Assembly: GCF_018310535.1 (NCBI RefSeq)
Contig: NZ_CP074102.1
Coordinates: forward strand, 8,370,001 to 8,434,000
Source of the DNA: Streptomyces mirabilis
GTDB taxonomy: Bacteria > Actinomycetota > Actinomycetes > Streptomycetales > Streptomycetaceae
Length of the DNA: 64,000 nucleotides
Direction: 5' to 3'
A program made the position numbers and the translations under genes. Shown one piece after another: positions 1-10,615 of the stretch (position 1 is the first letter of the stretch; the number at the start of each line of letters is the position of its first letter). The notes under the pieces were generated by a model. It ran no database searches and was not told where the DNA came from. It worked only from the letters and a program-made list of their open reading frames with translations.

Positions 1-76
1 CTCTGACTCCCCCCGCCCGCGCCGACTCGCCGCCTCCCGAAGGCCCGCTCTGATTCCCGTAGAGGAGCCACTCCCG

Positions 77-961
77 ATGACCACCACGCACCATCTGCCC
101 GCGGGCAAGGCCGCCGCCGACGTCTACGCCGTGGACGTCAGTCCCGAGTCGGCCGGCTGGGGCCACTCCAGCCTGCGGGTGCTCGACCTGCCCGCCGGCG
201 GCTGGCACGCCTTCGACACCGGCGACAGCGAGTGGATCGTGCTCCCGCTCTCGGGCGGCTGCACCGTCGCGGTCGGCGGCGATACGTTCCGGCTCGCCGG
301 GCGGGAGAGCGTCTTCAGCGGGGTGAGCGACTTCGCGTACGTGCCCCGCGACGCCCAGGTCTCGATCGCCTCGCGCGACGGCGGCAGGTTCGCGCTCACC
401 GGCGCCCGCTGCACCCGCCGGCTGCCCGCCCGCTACGGGCCCGCCTCCTGCGTCCCGGTCGAACTGCGCGGCACCGGCTCCTGCTCCCGCCAGGTCAACA
501 ACTTCGGCGCGGCCGGGGTCTTCGAGTGCGACAAGCTGATCGCCGTCGAGGTGATCACCCCCGGTGGCAACTGGTCCTCCTTCCCGCCGCACAAGCACGA
601 CGAACACCGGCCCGGCGAGGAGTCCGAACTCGAGGAGATCTACTACTTCGAGTTCGCCCCGCACGAGGGCACGCCCGGCCTCGGCTACCAGCGCGTCTCG
701 CCCTCGGGCCACGGCGCCAACACCGATGTGCTGGCGGAGGTGCGCGACGGTGACGTCGTCCTCATCCCCGACGGCTGGCACGGGCCGTCCATGGCCGTGC
801 CCGGCCACGACATGTACTACCTCAACGTCATGGCCGGCCCCGGCACCGACCGCGCCTGGCTGATCTGCGACCACCCCGACCACGCCTGGATCCGTGACAC
901 CTGGCCGGAGCGGCCGGTCGACCCCCGCCTGCCCCTCTACACCGCCCCCGAGAGGTCCTGA
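77..961 (+). CDS. iolB: 5-deoxy-glucuronate isomerase
   Basis: IolB converts 5-deoxy-glucuronate to 2-deoxy-5-keto-gluconate in cytoplasmic myo-inositol catabolism. The 294-residue length is normal for the family, and the double-cupin core shows the metal-site stretch PHKHDEHRPGEESELEEIYY in the middle, with a second histidine in DGWHGPS near residue 240. A GAGGAG ribosome site lies 8 bases before the ATG. The stop overlaps the start of the next gene by one base (TGATG), which implies translational coupling. Earlier iol genes probably lie just outside the window. The identification is by family motif and by the iolD and mmsA neighbours. Confidence 0.95.
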   Translation: MTTTHHLPAGKAAADVYAVDVSPESAGWGHSSLRVLDLPAGGWHAFDTGDSEWIVLPLSGGCTVAVGGDTFRLAGRESVFSGVSDFAYVPRDAQVSIASRDGGRFALTGARCTRRLPARYGPASCVPVELRGTGSCSRQVNNFGAAGVFECDKLIAVEVITPGGNWSSFPPHKHDEHRPGEESELEEIYYFEFAPHEGTPGLGYQRVSPSGHGANTDVLAEVRDGDVVLIPDGWHGPSMAVPGHDMYYLNVMAGPGTDRAWLICDHPDHAWIRDTWPERPVDPRLPLYTAPERS

Positions 962-2832
962 TGAGCACCACCACCCGTCGCCTGACGACAGCCCAGGCGC
1001 TGGTGCGCTTCCTGTCCGCGCAGTACAGCGAGCGCGACGGCGTACGCCACCGGCTGATCGCCGGCACCTGGGGCATCTTCGGCCACGGCAATGTGGCGGG
1101 CATCGGCCAGGCCCTCCTGGAGGCCGGCGAGGACACCATGCCCTTCCACCAGGGCCGCAACGAACAGTCCATGGTGCACGCGGCGGTCGGCTACGCCCGC
1201 CAGCGGAGCCGCCTCTCCGCGCAGGCCGTGACCACGTCCATCGGCCCCGGCGCCACCAACCTCGTCACCGGCGCCGCCCTCGCGACGATCAACCGCCTGC
1301 CCGTACTGCTGCTGCCCGGCGACTACTTCGCGACGCGCTCCGCCGACCCCCTGCTCCAGCAGCTGGAACACCCCGTCGAGGCCGATGTCTCCGTCAACGA
1401 CACACTGCGCCCGGTCTCCCGCTATTTTGACCGGATCACCCGCCCGGAGATGCTGATCCCGGCCGCGCTCAACGCGATGCGGGTGCTGGCCGACCCGGCC
1501 GACACCGGTGCCGTCACCCTCTCCCTGCCGCAGGACGTGCAGGCGGAGGCGTACGACTGGCCGGAGGAGTTCTTCGCCGAGCGCGTCTGGCGCGTACGCC
1601 GTCCCGCCCCCGATCCGTTGGAACTCGCCGATGCCGTACGGGCGATCCGCGCCGCCGAGCGCCCCCTGATCGTCGCCGGCGGGGGAGCGCACCACAGCGA
1701 GGCCGAGGAAGCGCTCAAGGCCCTGGTCGACGCCACCGGCATCCCGGTCGCCTCCACCCAGGCGGGCAAGGGCTCGCTGCGTCACGACCACCCCGCCGAC
1801 CTCGGCGGCATCGGCCACACCGGCACCGCGGTCTGCGACGACATCGCCCGCACCGCCGACCTGATCATCGGGGTCGGCACTCGCTACACGGACTTCACCA
1901 CCGCCTCGAACACGCTGTTCCAGCAGCCGGGCGTCCGCTTCGTCAACCTCAACATCACCGCCTTCGACGCCCACAAGCTCGCCGCCCGGCCGCTGATCGC
2001 GGACGCGCGGACGGGTCTCGAGGCGCTGGCCGAGGGGCTGTCCGGCCACCGGGTCGACTCCGCGTACGAGGCCGAGTACCGCGCGGGCAAGGCCCGTTGG
2101 GAGGAGGTCGTCGAGGCCGCCTACCGGGCGGAGGACTCCGCCGTACCCACCCAGACGCAGGTCCTCGGCGCCCTGGACGCCGTCGTCGGCGACGACGACG
2201 TGGTCATCAACGCGGCCGGCTCGCTCCCCGGTGACCTGCACAAGCTGTGGCGGGCGCGCGGCCCGCGCCAGTACCACCTGGAGTACGGCTACTCCTGCAT
2301 GGGCTACGAGATCCCGGCCGGCATCGGCGTCCAGCAGGCCGCCCCCGGCACGCCCGTCTGGTCGCTGGTCGGCGACGGCACCTACCTGATGATGCCCACC
2401 GAGATCGTCACCGCCGTCCAGGAGGGCCTGCCCGTCAACCTGGTCCTGATCCAGAACCACGGCTACGCCTCCATCGGCGGCCTCTCCGAGGAGGTCGGAG
2501 GCGAGCGCTTCGGCACCGCCTACCGGTACCGCGCCGCCGACGGCACCTTCTCCGGGGCCCCGCTCCCGGTCGACCTCGCCGCCAACGCCGCCAGCCTCGG
2601 CATGGACGTCATCCGCGCCAAGACCGTACGGGAACTGCGTGACGCCCTGGCCGCCGCGCGCGCCTCGGACCGGCCGACCTGCGTCTACGTCGAGACCGAC
2701 CCGACGCCCACCGCACCGCCCGCCGAGGCGTGGTGGGACGTACCCGTCGCCGAAGTCGCCTCCCGCGACGCCGCGTCGGCCGCCCGTGAACGGTACGACG
2801 GCCACGTCGCCGCCCGCCGCCGCCACCTCTGA
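961..2832 (+). CDS. iolD: 3D-(3,5/4)-trihydroxycyclohexane-1,2-dione acylhydrolase
   Basis: IolD is a thiamine-diphosphate enzyme that opens the inositol-derived ring to give 5-deoxy-glucuronate, the substrate of the preceding gene product. The 623-residue protein has the three-domain layout of the acetolactate-synthase-like family. The N-terminal domain carries the cofactor-activating Glu in GRNEQSMVHAAVGYARQ, and the C-terminal domain carries the diphosphate and Mg site GDGTYLMM followed by LIQNHG. It starts one base inside the iolB stop, so the two are almost certainly co-translated. Confidence 0.95.
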   Translation: MSTTTRRLTTAQALVRFLSAQYSERDGVRHRLIAGTWGIFGHGNVAGIGQALLEAGEDTMPFHQGRNEQSMVHAAVGYARQRSRLSAQAVTTSIGPGATNLVTGAALATINRLPVLLLPGDYFATRSADPLLQQLEHPVEADVSVNDTLRPVSRYFDRITRPEMLIPAALNAMRVLADPADTGAVTLSLPQDVQAEAYDWPEEFFAERVWRVRRPAPDPLELADAVRAIRAAERPLIVAGGGAHHSEAEEALKALVDATGIPVASTQAGKGSLRHDHPADLGGIGHTGTAVCDDIARTADLIIGVGTRYTDFTTASNTLFQQPGVRFVNLNITAFDAHKLAARPLIADARTGLEALAEGLSGHRVDSAYEAEYRAGKARWEEVVEAAYRAEDSAVPTQTQVLGALDAVVGDDDVVINAAGSLPGDLHKLWRARGPRQYHLEYGYSCMGYEIPAGIGVQQAAPGTPVWSLVGDGTYLMMPTEIVTAVQEGLPVNLVLIQNHGYASIGGLSEEVGGERFGTAYRYRAADGTFSGAPLPVDLAANAASLGMDVIRAKTVRELRDALAAARASDRPTCVYVETDPTPTAPPAEAWWDVPVAEVASRDAASAARERYDGHVAARRRHL

Positions 2833-2876
2833 TCCCGACCTCTTCGCCTGCCCCGCCACCGAAAGGCCCCCGCACC

Positions 2877-4370
<1,494 letters not shown>

Positions 4371-4452
4371 CTCGCAGTGGCGGCCGGTGCGGGGACAGAT
4401 CTCCTCGCTTCCCGCACCGGCCGTCCTCAGGACCGACCGTCAGGACGATGCG

Positions 4453-5250
4453 ATGGCAAGGGTTCCCGTCCGCCGAACCGCCCGATCCCCACGAGCAGCG
4501 GCCGCCATGCCCGTGGGTCTGGACTTCGCGCTGGACCGCAACAGCCCCGTACCGCTCTACTACCAGCTCGCCCAACAGCTGGAGGCCGCGATCCAGCGCG
4601 GTGTGCTGAGCCCGGGCAGCCTGCTGGGCAACGAGGTCGAGCTCGCGGGCCGCCTCGGCCTGTCCCGCCCCACCGTCCGTCAGGGCATCCAGAACCTGGT
4701 CGACAAGGGCTTCCTGGTCCGCCGCCGGGGCGTGGGCACCCAGGTGGTGCACAACCAGGTCAAACGCCCGCTGGAGCTCAGCAGCCTCTACGACGACCTG
4801 GAGAACGCCGGACAGCGTCCCACGACCCAGGTGCTGCACAACGCGGTCGAGCCCGCGTCCGCCGAGGTCGCGGCCGCCCTGGGCCTAGCCGAGGGCGGCG
4901 CGGTGCACCGTGTGGAGCGGCTGCGCCTCACCCGCGACCGGCCCGTTGCGGCCCTGTGCAACTACATCCCGGAAGGGCTGCTGGACGTCGACACCGCCCG
5001 GCTGGAGTCGACCGGCCTGTACCGCATGATGCGTGCCGTCGGCATCACCCTGCACAGCGCCCGCCAGTCCGTGGGCGCCCGCTCCGCCTCGCCGGAGGAG
5101 GCCGAGCGGCTGGACGAACCGGCGGGCGCCGCCCTGCTCACCATGCAGCGCACGGCCTACGACGACACCGGCCGCGCGGTCGAGTACGGCACCCACATCT
5201 ACCGTTCCTCGCGGTACGTCTTCGAGTTCCAGCTGCTGCTGCGTACGTGA
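4453..5250 (+). CDS. GntR family regulator (UTRA type), probable iol regulator
   Basis: An N-terminal winged helix (PLYYQLAQQLEAAI, then LSRPTVRQGIQNLV) is followed by an effector-binding UTRA domain that ends in YRSSRYVFEFQ. This is the HutC-type GntR architecture. It sits 82 bases after mmsA, in line with the iol genes, so control of inositol catabolism is the natural inference; the ligand is unknown. I chose the ATG at 4453 because AGGAC lies 6 bases upstream. The ATG at 4507 (MPVGLDFALDR) lies nearer the conserved domain and is a real alternative, and a GTG at 4387 is in frame but less likely. Confidence 0.85.
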   Translation: MARVPVRRTARSPRAAAAMPVGLDFALDRNSPVPLYYQLAQQLEAAIQRGVLSPGSLLGNEVELAGRLGLSRPTVRQGIQNLVDKGFLVRRRGVGTQVVHNQVKRPLELSSLYDDLENAGQRPTTQVLHNAVEPASAEVAAALGLAEGGAVHRVERLRLTRDRPVAALCNYIPEGLLDVDTARLESTGLYRMMRAVGITLHSARQSVGARSASPEEAERLDEPAGAALLTMQRTAYDDTGRAVEYGTHIYRSSRYVFEFQLLLRT

Positions 5251-5298
5251 GCGCGCCGCGACCGACGGGCGGACGCCCGCCCCTCACTCGCCCGCCCG

Positions 5299-6768
5299 TC
5301 ACTCCCCGGCGTCACGGCGGGCCCGGTCGCGGCGGCGCAGCAGGAGGAAGCCGCCCGCGAGGGCGGCGACGCCGGTGGCGGCGGTCCAGGCCGGCAGGTC
5401 GGAGGAACCGGTGGCGGCCAGGTCGTCGCCCTTCCCGCCAAGGGGGCTCGCGGAGGAGGAGGGCGTGGCGGACGCGCTGGCGGAGGGCGACGCACCCGAC
5501 GTACTGGTGGTGGGCGTCGGCGATGCCGTCGCCTCGGCCGCGGTGGCCCGGGGTCGGGTGAACGCCAGCGTGCCGAAGCCGAGTTGGTCGTAGCCGCCGC
5601 TGTTGGGGCCATAGTCCCCGCCGCCCCCCTCGGGCGCGAACCGGGCCGCGATCTTCGTGAGGTGCGGCGCGTCCATCCCCCGGCGCTCGGTGTAGTGGTT
5701 GGCGATCATGGCCCAGATCGGCCGGGCCATGGCCGGGTCGACGGCCGCCGCCGCGGACGCGGTCTCCGAGCCCGACCAGATGCCGGGTGCGCCCTTCTTA
5801 CGGGTGTACGAGGTGTAGGGCACGTCTCCGCCCAGACTCCACTTGGCGACGTACTGGGCTCCCTTGAGGAAGCGGCTGTCGTCGTAGCCGTACAGGTCGA
5901 TGCCCTGGTTCCAGGCCATCTCGCAGATGGTGCCCATCAGGCCGACGCCCAGCAGGGCATGACCCTGGTCGCGGCCTGCCTCGACCCATTCGGCGAGGCC
6001 GTCGGCGTACACGACCGGGATGGCGTTCTTGACGGAGCCCATCCCCGCGCCGTGCTTGAAGTACTCGACGGCCCGGTCGACCTTCGCCCGGTCGTCGCAC
6101 AGGATGCCGATGGCGAGGACGGAGGCGATGTTCGTCAGGTCCCAGTTGGGCCAGTAGTTGGTGATGTAGGAGCCGTTGTGGTGCGCGAGGAAGTCCTCGC
6201 TCAGCGGGTGGAAGACGTCGAGCATCATCTTCTGGAACCGGGCCAGTTCGAAGCCGTCATGGCCGCGGACGAGCTCGGCGGCGTTGGCGAACTGGTAGCC
6301 GTAGAGGCCCGAGGCGAGAAACCGGTCGGCGCTGCCGTCGAGCCTGGTCAGCCTGGCCGACCAGGCGTTGAGGATGTCGCGGGCGGTGTCGGCGTGCGCG
6401 GTGTCTCCGGTGACGTGCCAGCGCAGGGCGTTCTGGTAGGCGGCGTGGATGTCGTTGTAGAGGGTTGCGTAGTTCTCGGGCGTGCCCGAGCCGCGGTAGA
6501 CGGTCGCCTGGGGGTTGGCCGTCCAGGTGCTCTGGGCATGCCGATTGGCCGTCAGCCTGGCGAAGCCGGCCGTGTAGGGCTGCGCGCCGGCCTTCACCTG
6601 GGTCGCCATGCGGTGCAGATCGGCCCGGGTGTGCAGCATCCCGGGGTGCGCGAAGGCACCGCCCGCCGCCGTTGCCGGGGCCGCCGCGAGGGTGGTGCCG
6701 GCCACGGTGGCGCCCGCGGCCGCACCGGCGATCTTCAGCATGTTCCGGCGACTGATCTGTGCTGTCAC
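5299..6768 (-). CDS. Tat-exported, sortase-anchored alginate-lyase-family protein
   Basis: Residues 1-35 are a twin-arginine signal (SRRNMLK, hydrophobic stretch, then AAPATAAG). The body of about 370 residues resembles alginate-lyase-type alpha/alpha-barrel polysaccharide lyases (NYWPNWDLTNIASVLAIGIL and similar). A Thr/Ser/Ala-rich linker follows. The C-terminus then carries LAATG at about residues 450-454, a hydrophobic helix and an Arg-rich tail, which is the LAXTG signal of class E sortases in Streptomyces. The enzyme should therefore be folded, exported and attached to the wall. The substrate cannot be told from sequence. It converges with the GntR gene. Confidence 0.85.
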   Translation of the reverse strand: MTAQISRRNMLKIAGAAAGATVAGTTLAAAPATAAGGAFAHPGMLHTRADLHRMATQVKAGAQPYTAGFARLTANRHAQSTWTANPQATVYRGSGTPENYATLYNDIHAAYQNALRWHVTGDTAHADTARDILNAWSARLTRLDGSADRFLASGLYGYQFANAAELVRGHDGFELARFQKMMLDVFHPLSEDFLAHHNGSYITNYWPNWDLTNIASVLAIGILCDDRAKVDRAVEYFKHGAGMGSVKNAIPVVYADGLAEWVEAGRDQGHALLGVGLMGTICEMAWNQGIDLYGYDDSRFLKGAQYVAKWSLGGDVPYTSYTRKKGAPGIWSGSETASAAAAVDPAMARPIWAMIANHYTERRGMDAPHLTKIAARFAPEGGGGDYGPNSGGYDQLGFGTLAFTRPRATAAEATASPTPTTSTSGASPSASASATPSSSASPLGGKGDDLAATGSSDLPAWTAATGVAALAGGFLLLRRRDRARRDAGE

Positions 6769-6887
6769 TGACGTGGTTCCTTAGCGCTCGGTGCCCGGGG
6801 ATGCCTACGCACAGGAGACGCCGTGGAACCCGGCCGATAACAGAAAGTCGCCCGGCCGCTGGCCTTCATCTGATTCCTCCGTGGGTA

Positions 6888-8250
6888 CTCCGTCCTTCAG
6901 GGCGGGGAGGAAACGGGCTCCTGCGGAGCAGGGCAGGGAAAGACGATTCGCCGCCGGGGCGGATCGTCGTTCGCGGCCAACTACCCGCAGATAGTGACAA
7001 GTCGATGCGATAGTTTGTGAGTTGTGGCCACTCATGTGAAGCGGGCGTTCAAGTACCGCTTCTGTCCGACGGATGCGCAGGCGGCGGAGCTGTCGCGTAC
7101 GTTCGGGTGCGTGCGGAAGGTCTACAACATGGCGCTCGCCGCCCGCACCGAGGCGTGGGTGACCCGTCAGGAGCGGGTCAACTACAACCAGACCTCGGCG
7201 ATGCTGACGGCGTGGAAGAAGACCGGGGAACTCGCGTACCTGAACGAGGTCTCCTCGGTCCCCCTCCAGCAGGCGCTGCGCCACCTGCAGACAGCGTTCA
7301 CTAACTTCTTCGGCAAGCGGGCCAGGTACCCGCGGTTCAAGTCGCGCAAGAAGTCGCGCAGGAGTGCGGAGTACACCACCAGCGCGTTCCGTTTCCGGGA
7401 CGGTGAGCTGCGGCTCGCGAAGATGAGCGAGCCTCTGTGCATGGTGTGGTCCAGGCCGCTCCCTGAGGGCGTGAGCCCGTCCACGGTGACCGTGTCCCAG
7501 GATGCGGCGGGGCGCTGGTTCGTCTCCCTGCTGTGCGACGACCCCGGCGTCAAGCCGCTCCCGGCGAACGGGAATGCGGTCGGCATCGATGCCGGGCTGG
7601 AGCATCTTCTGACCCTCTCGACCGGAGAGAAGATCACCAACCCCCGGCACGAGCGCCGTGACCATGCCGCTCTGGCCAAGGCACAGCGCCGTCTGGCGAA
7701 GAAGGAGAAGGGCTCGGCGAACCGGGCCAGGGCCCGGTTGAAGGTAGCGAAGATCCACGCGCGGATCGCTGACCGGCGCCGCGACACGTTGCACAAGATC
7801 ACCACTCGGCTCGTTCGTGAAAACCAAACGATCGTGATCGAGGACCTGACCGTGCACAACATGGTCAAGAACCACCGGCTCGCCCGCGCCATCAGTGACG
7901 CGGCATGGGGCGAGTTCAGGAGCATGCTGGAGTACAAAGCCCAGTGGTACGGGCGCGAGGTGATCGCCGTGGACCGGTGGTTCCCGTCCTCCAAGCTGTG
8001 CTCCCACTGCGGCGCCTTGCAGGACACGATGCCGCTGAACGTCCGTACCTGGACGTGCGACTGCGGTACGACCCACGACCGCGACGTGAACGCGGCGCAC
8101 AACCTTCTGGCCGCCGGGCTGGCGGTGACAGTCTGTGGAGCTGGTGTAAGACCTCAACGGAGTTCTCCGGGCGGGCGGTCGGCGATGAAGCAGAAACCCT
8201 CACGGCGCGAGCCGTAAGAATCCCCCTCCTTCAGGAAGGGGAGAAGTCAA
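6888..8250 (+). mobile_element. IS200/IS605-type element with TnpB only
   Basis: A single tnpB gene lies between two similar hairpins. The left one at about 6888-6909 and the right one at 8221-8242 both carry TCCTTCAGG in the loop side with GGGGAG arms. The right end closes with TCAA at 8247-8250, as in IS608-type ends. There is no tnpA, so the element could move only with a transposase in trans. The left boundary is approximate. The 3' end of tnpB plus the right end is where an omega (guide) RNA would be encoded. Confidence 0.7.
7024..8217 (+). CDS. tnpB: TnpB RNA-guided endonuclease family protein
   Basis: The 397-residue protein has the N-terminal TnpB helix-turn-helix region (VKRAFKYRFCPTDAQAAEL) and a split RuvC nuclease. 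The three acidic residues are all present: Asp in VGIDAGLEHL, Glu in IVIEDLTVHN and Asp in DRDVNAAHN. A four-Cys zinc finger (CSHC, then CDC) lies between the last two. No truncation or frameshift is visible, so it should be active as a nuclease. The start is a GTG at 7024. TnpB proteins cut DNA using an RNA made from the element's right end. Confidence 0.9.
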   Translation: MATHVKRAFKYRFCPTDAQAAELSRTFGCVRKVYNMALAARTEAWVTRQERVNYNQTSAMLTAWKKTGELAYLNEVSSVPLQQALRHLQTAFTNFFGKRARYPRFKSRKKSRRSAEYTTSAFRFRDGELRLAKMSEPLCMVWSRPLPEGVSPSTVTVSQDAAGRWFVSLLCDDPGVKPLPANGNAVGIDAGLEHLLTLSTGEKITNPRHERRDHAALAKAQRRLAKKEKGSANRARARLKVAKIHARIADRRRDTLHKITTRLVRENQTIVIEDLTVHNMVKNHRLARAISDAAWGEFRSMLEYKAQWYGREVIAVDRWFPSSKLCSHCGALQDTMPLNVRTWTCDCGTTHDRDVNAAHNLLAAGLAVTVCGAGVRPQRSSPGGRSAMKQKPSRREP

Positions 8251-8294
8251 GGACGCGATGACGGATCCGGCCTCAGGCCACCGCGACCGCCCCG

Positions 8295-9449
8295 TCATGC
8301 CAGGGGCACCCACGTGCCCCGCTCGGCGGAGCGGGACATCGCGTCCAGCGCGGCCGCGCTGTGCACCGCGTCGGCCGGCGTCGCGCCGTACGGGGTGTTG
8401 TCGGCGATCGACCGCAGGAAGTGGTGGGCCTCGATGACCTTGAGATCGTCGTAGCCCATGCTGTTCGCGGAGCCCGGCTGGAAGGCCGCGTACTCGCCGT
8501 CCCAGGGACCGACATACACCGTGCTCACGGGCTGGTCCTGGTACGACGTACCCCTGCTGACGCCCAGTTCGCCCATGCGCCGGAAGTCCCAGAAGACCGC
8601 GCCCTTGGTGCCGTGCACCTCGAAGCCGTAGTTGTTCTGCTCGCCGACCGAGACCCGGCAGGCCTCCAGCACGCCCCGCGCACCGGAGGCGAAGCGGAGC
8701 AGACAGCTGACGTAGTCCTCGTTCTCCACCGGGCCCAGTTCGCCGCCCGTCGCGCGGGTGTGACCTGCGGTGGCGCCGGTCGGGCGGGCCCGCCGAGGCA
8801 GGAAGATCGCGGTGTCGGCGGTCAGTGCCTCGATCTCGCCGAGCAGGAAGCGCGCCAGGTCGACGCCGTGCGAGGCCAGGTCGCCGAGGACTCCGCTGCC
8901 GCCGCGCTCCCGCTCGTAGCGCCAGGTCAGAGCGCCCTCGGGGTGGGCCGCGTAGTCGCTGAACAGCCGGATGCGCACATGGGTGACGGTGCCGATCTCG
9001 CCGGAGGCGATCAGTTCGCGGGCGGCGGCGACGGCCGGTGCATTGCGGTAGTTGAAGCCGACCGTGCCCTGGACCCCGGCCTTGGTGACCGCGTCCGACA
9101 CGGCGCGGGCGTCCTCGGCGGTCAGGCCCACCGGCTTCTCGATCCAGATGTGCTTGCCCGCCTCGGCCATGGCGAGGCCGATCTCGCGGTGCAGGAAGTT
9201 CGGCGCCGCGATGCTTACCGCCTGGACCCGGGGATCGGCGGCCACCTCGCGCCAGTCGCGGTGGGCGGCGGCGAAGCCGTACTGGGCCGCGGCCTCCTCC
9301 GCCCGGCCCGGCACCTCGTCGGCGACGGCGACCAGTTCGGGCCGCAGCGACAGCCTGGGGAAGTGGTGGGGCACGCGGGCGTACGCCTGGGTGTGCACCC
9401 GTCCCATCCAGCCGAACCCCACGACGGCAACGCCGAGCGAACGCACCAT
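8295..9449 (-). CDS. Gfo/Idh/MocA family oxidoreductase
   Basis: An NAD(P)-dependent sugar or cyclitol dehydrogenase of about 384 residues. The N-terminal Rossmann motif is GFGWMGRVH, the conserved EKP signature appears as IEKPVG, and the C-terminal substrate domain shows DLASHGVDLARFLL. The ATG at 9449 is chosen because conserved sequence begins there and the operator lies just upstream. It is divergent from a LacI regulator with two shared operators between them. Many LacI-paired members act on sugars or inositol, and the iol genes lie a few kilobases away, but the substrate is not defined here. Confidence 0.9.
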   Translation of the reverse strand: MVRSLGVAVVGFGWMGRVHTQAYARVPHHFPRLSLRPELVAVADEVPGRAEEAAAQYGFAAAHRDWREVAADPRVQAVSIAAPNFLHREIGLAMAEAGKHIWIEKPVGLTAEDARAVSDAVTKAGVQGTVGFNYRNAPAVAAARELIASGEIGTVTHVRIRLFSDYAAHPEGALTWRYERERGGSGVLGDLASHGVDLARFLLGEIEALTADTAIFLPRRARPTGATAGHTRATGGELGPVENEDYVSCLLRFASGARGVLEACRVSVGEQNNYGFEVHGTKGAVFWDFRRMGELGVSRGTSYQDQPVSTVYVGPWDGEYAAFQPGSANSMGYDDLKVIEAHHFLRSIADNTPYGATPADAVHSAAALDAMSRSAERGTWVPLA

Positions 9450-9461
9450 GACTGCCCCTTT

Positions 9462-9475
9462 TTGGACCGGTCCAA
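9462..9475. promoter_or_regulatory. Operator for the adjacent LacI regulator
   Basis: TTGGACCGGTCCAA is a perfect 14-base palindrome with a CG centre, typical of LacI-family sites. It lies 13 bases before the start of the oxidoreductase gene, in the region between two divergent genes. A second, near-identical site occurs at 9545-9556. Confidence 0.75.
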
Positions 9476-9544
9476 CGATTTCCCGGCTCACACTGAAGGC
9501 CGTTGCAGTGCGTGTCAACCCCTTTGACAAGCTCACCCGCCGTG

Positions 9545-9556
9545 TGGAACGGTCCA
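9545..9556. promoter_or_regulatory. Second LacI-type operator, upstream of lacI
   Basis: TGGAACGGTCCA differs by one base from the core TGGACCGGTCCA of the site at 9462-9475. It lies 12 bases before the lacI-type start codon, which suggests autorepression. The centres are about 82 bases apart, so looping between the two sites is possible. Confidence 0.65.
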
Positions 9557-9567
9557 GGAATGGAGCC

Positions 9568-10578
9568 ATGCAGACCATGAGAGCACCGACGATTCGCGAC
9601 GTCGCCGAGCGGGCCGGAGTGTCGAAGTCGCTGGTCTCCCTCGTGCTGCGCGGCTCCGACCAGGTCCGTGACGAGAAGCGGCAGGCCGTGCTGACCGCCG
9701 TCGAGGAGCTCGGCTACCGGCCCAACGCCGCGGCGCGCAGCCTCAGTGAGCGGCGCACCCGTACGGTCGGGGTGCTCCTCAACGACATGCGCAACCCCTG
9801 GTTCGTGGAGCTGCTGGACGGTCTGAACTCCCGGCTGCACGACTCAGGTCTGCACATGCTGCTCGCCGACGGCCATCTCAATCGCCGTCTGGGCGAGGAC
9901 CTCACCCGTACCTTCGTGGACCTGCGTGTCGACGGTCTGATCGCCGTCGGCACCCTCCCGGCCGCCGAGGCGCTGCGGACGGCGGCCGGGCAGATTCCCA
10001 CCGTGGTCGCGGGCGCCCGGGAGCCCGAGCTGCCCGGTGTCGACGTGGTCGCCAACGACGACGAGCGCGGCGCCCGCCTTGCCACCGAGCATCTCATCGG
10101 CCTCGGCCACCGCCGGATCGCGCACATCGCGGGGCGGGGGATGGTCGGTGAGCTGCGCCGCCGCAGCTTCGAGGCGGTCATGCGCGAGCACGGACTGGCC
10201 GCGGAGGCGGTCGTGGAGCAGGGCGACCTGACCGAGGAGGGCGGATACCGTGCCACGGTACGGCTGCTCAGCGCCCGCGAACGGCCCACCGCCGTCTTCG
10301 CGTTCAACGACATAGCCTGCGTCGGCGCCCTCTCGGCCGCGGAGGAACTCGGCCTCCAGGTGCCGCGTGACCTCTCCCTCGTCGGCTACGACAACACCTA
10401 CCTCTCACGGCTGCGGCACCTGTGGCTCACCACCGTGGACAGCGCCGGCCATGACGTCGGCCGCCGCGCCGCGCAGTGCCTGCTCGACCGGATCGCCGAC
10501 CCCGCCCGCCCGGGCGAGGTCGTCCTCACCGCTCCGGCCCTCGAGGTCCGCGGCACGACGGCGCCTGCGCGGGGATAG
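9568..10578 (+). CDS. LacI family transcriptional regulator
   Basis: 336 residues with an N-terminal LacI helix-turn-helix (TIRDVAERAGVSKSLVSLVL), a hinge helix ending in NAAARSLSERRT and a periplasmic-binding-protein-like sugar domain (NDIACVGALSAAEELG). The start at 9568 has AGGAA 7 bases upstream; an ATG at 9577 is also possible. It is divergent from the Gfo/Idh gene and flanked by two copies of the palindrome TGGACCGGTCCA, so it very probably represses both genes. The inducer is unknown. Confidence 0.92.
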   Translation: MQTMRAPTIRDVAERAGVSKSLVSLVLRGSDQVRDEKRQAVLTAVEELGYRPNAAARSLSERRTRTVGVLLNDMRNPWFVELLDGLNSRLHDSGLHMLLADGHLNRRLGEDLTRTFVDLRVDGLIAVGTLPAAEALRTAAGQIPTVVAGAREPELPGVDVVANDDERGARLATEHLIGLGHRRIAHIAGRGMVGELRRRSFEAVMREHGLAAEAVVEQGDLTEEGGYRATVRLLSARERPTAVFAFNDIACVGALSAAEELGLQVPRDLSLVGYDNTYLSRLRHLWLTTVDSAGHDVGRRAAQCLLDRIADPARPGEVVLTAPALEVRGTTAPARG

Positions 10579-10615
10579 GACCCGTACGGCCGATACGGCC
10601 GCCGCGCAGGCGAGC

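Noticed and set aside
937..2859. Long antisense open frames opposite iolD, mmsA and other genes
   Set aside because: They are low-complexity shadows of strongly GC3-biased genes and lack starts and folds of their own.
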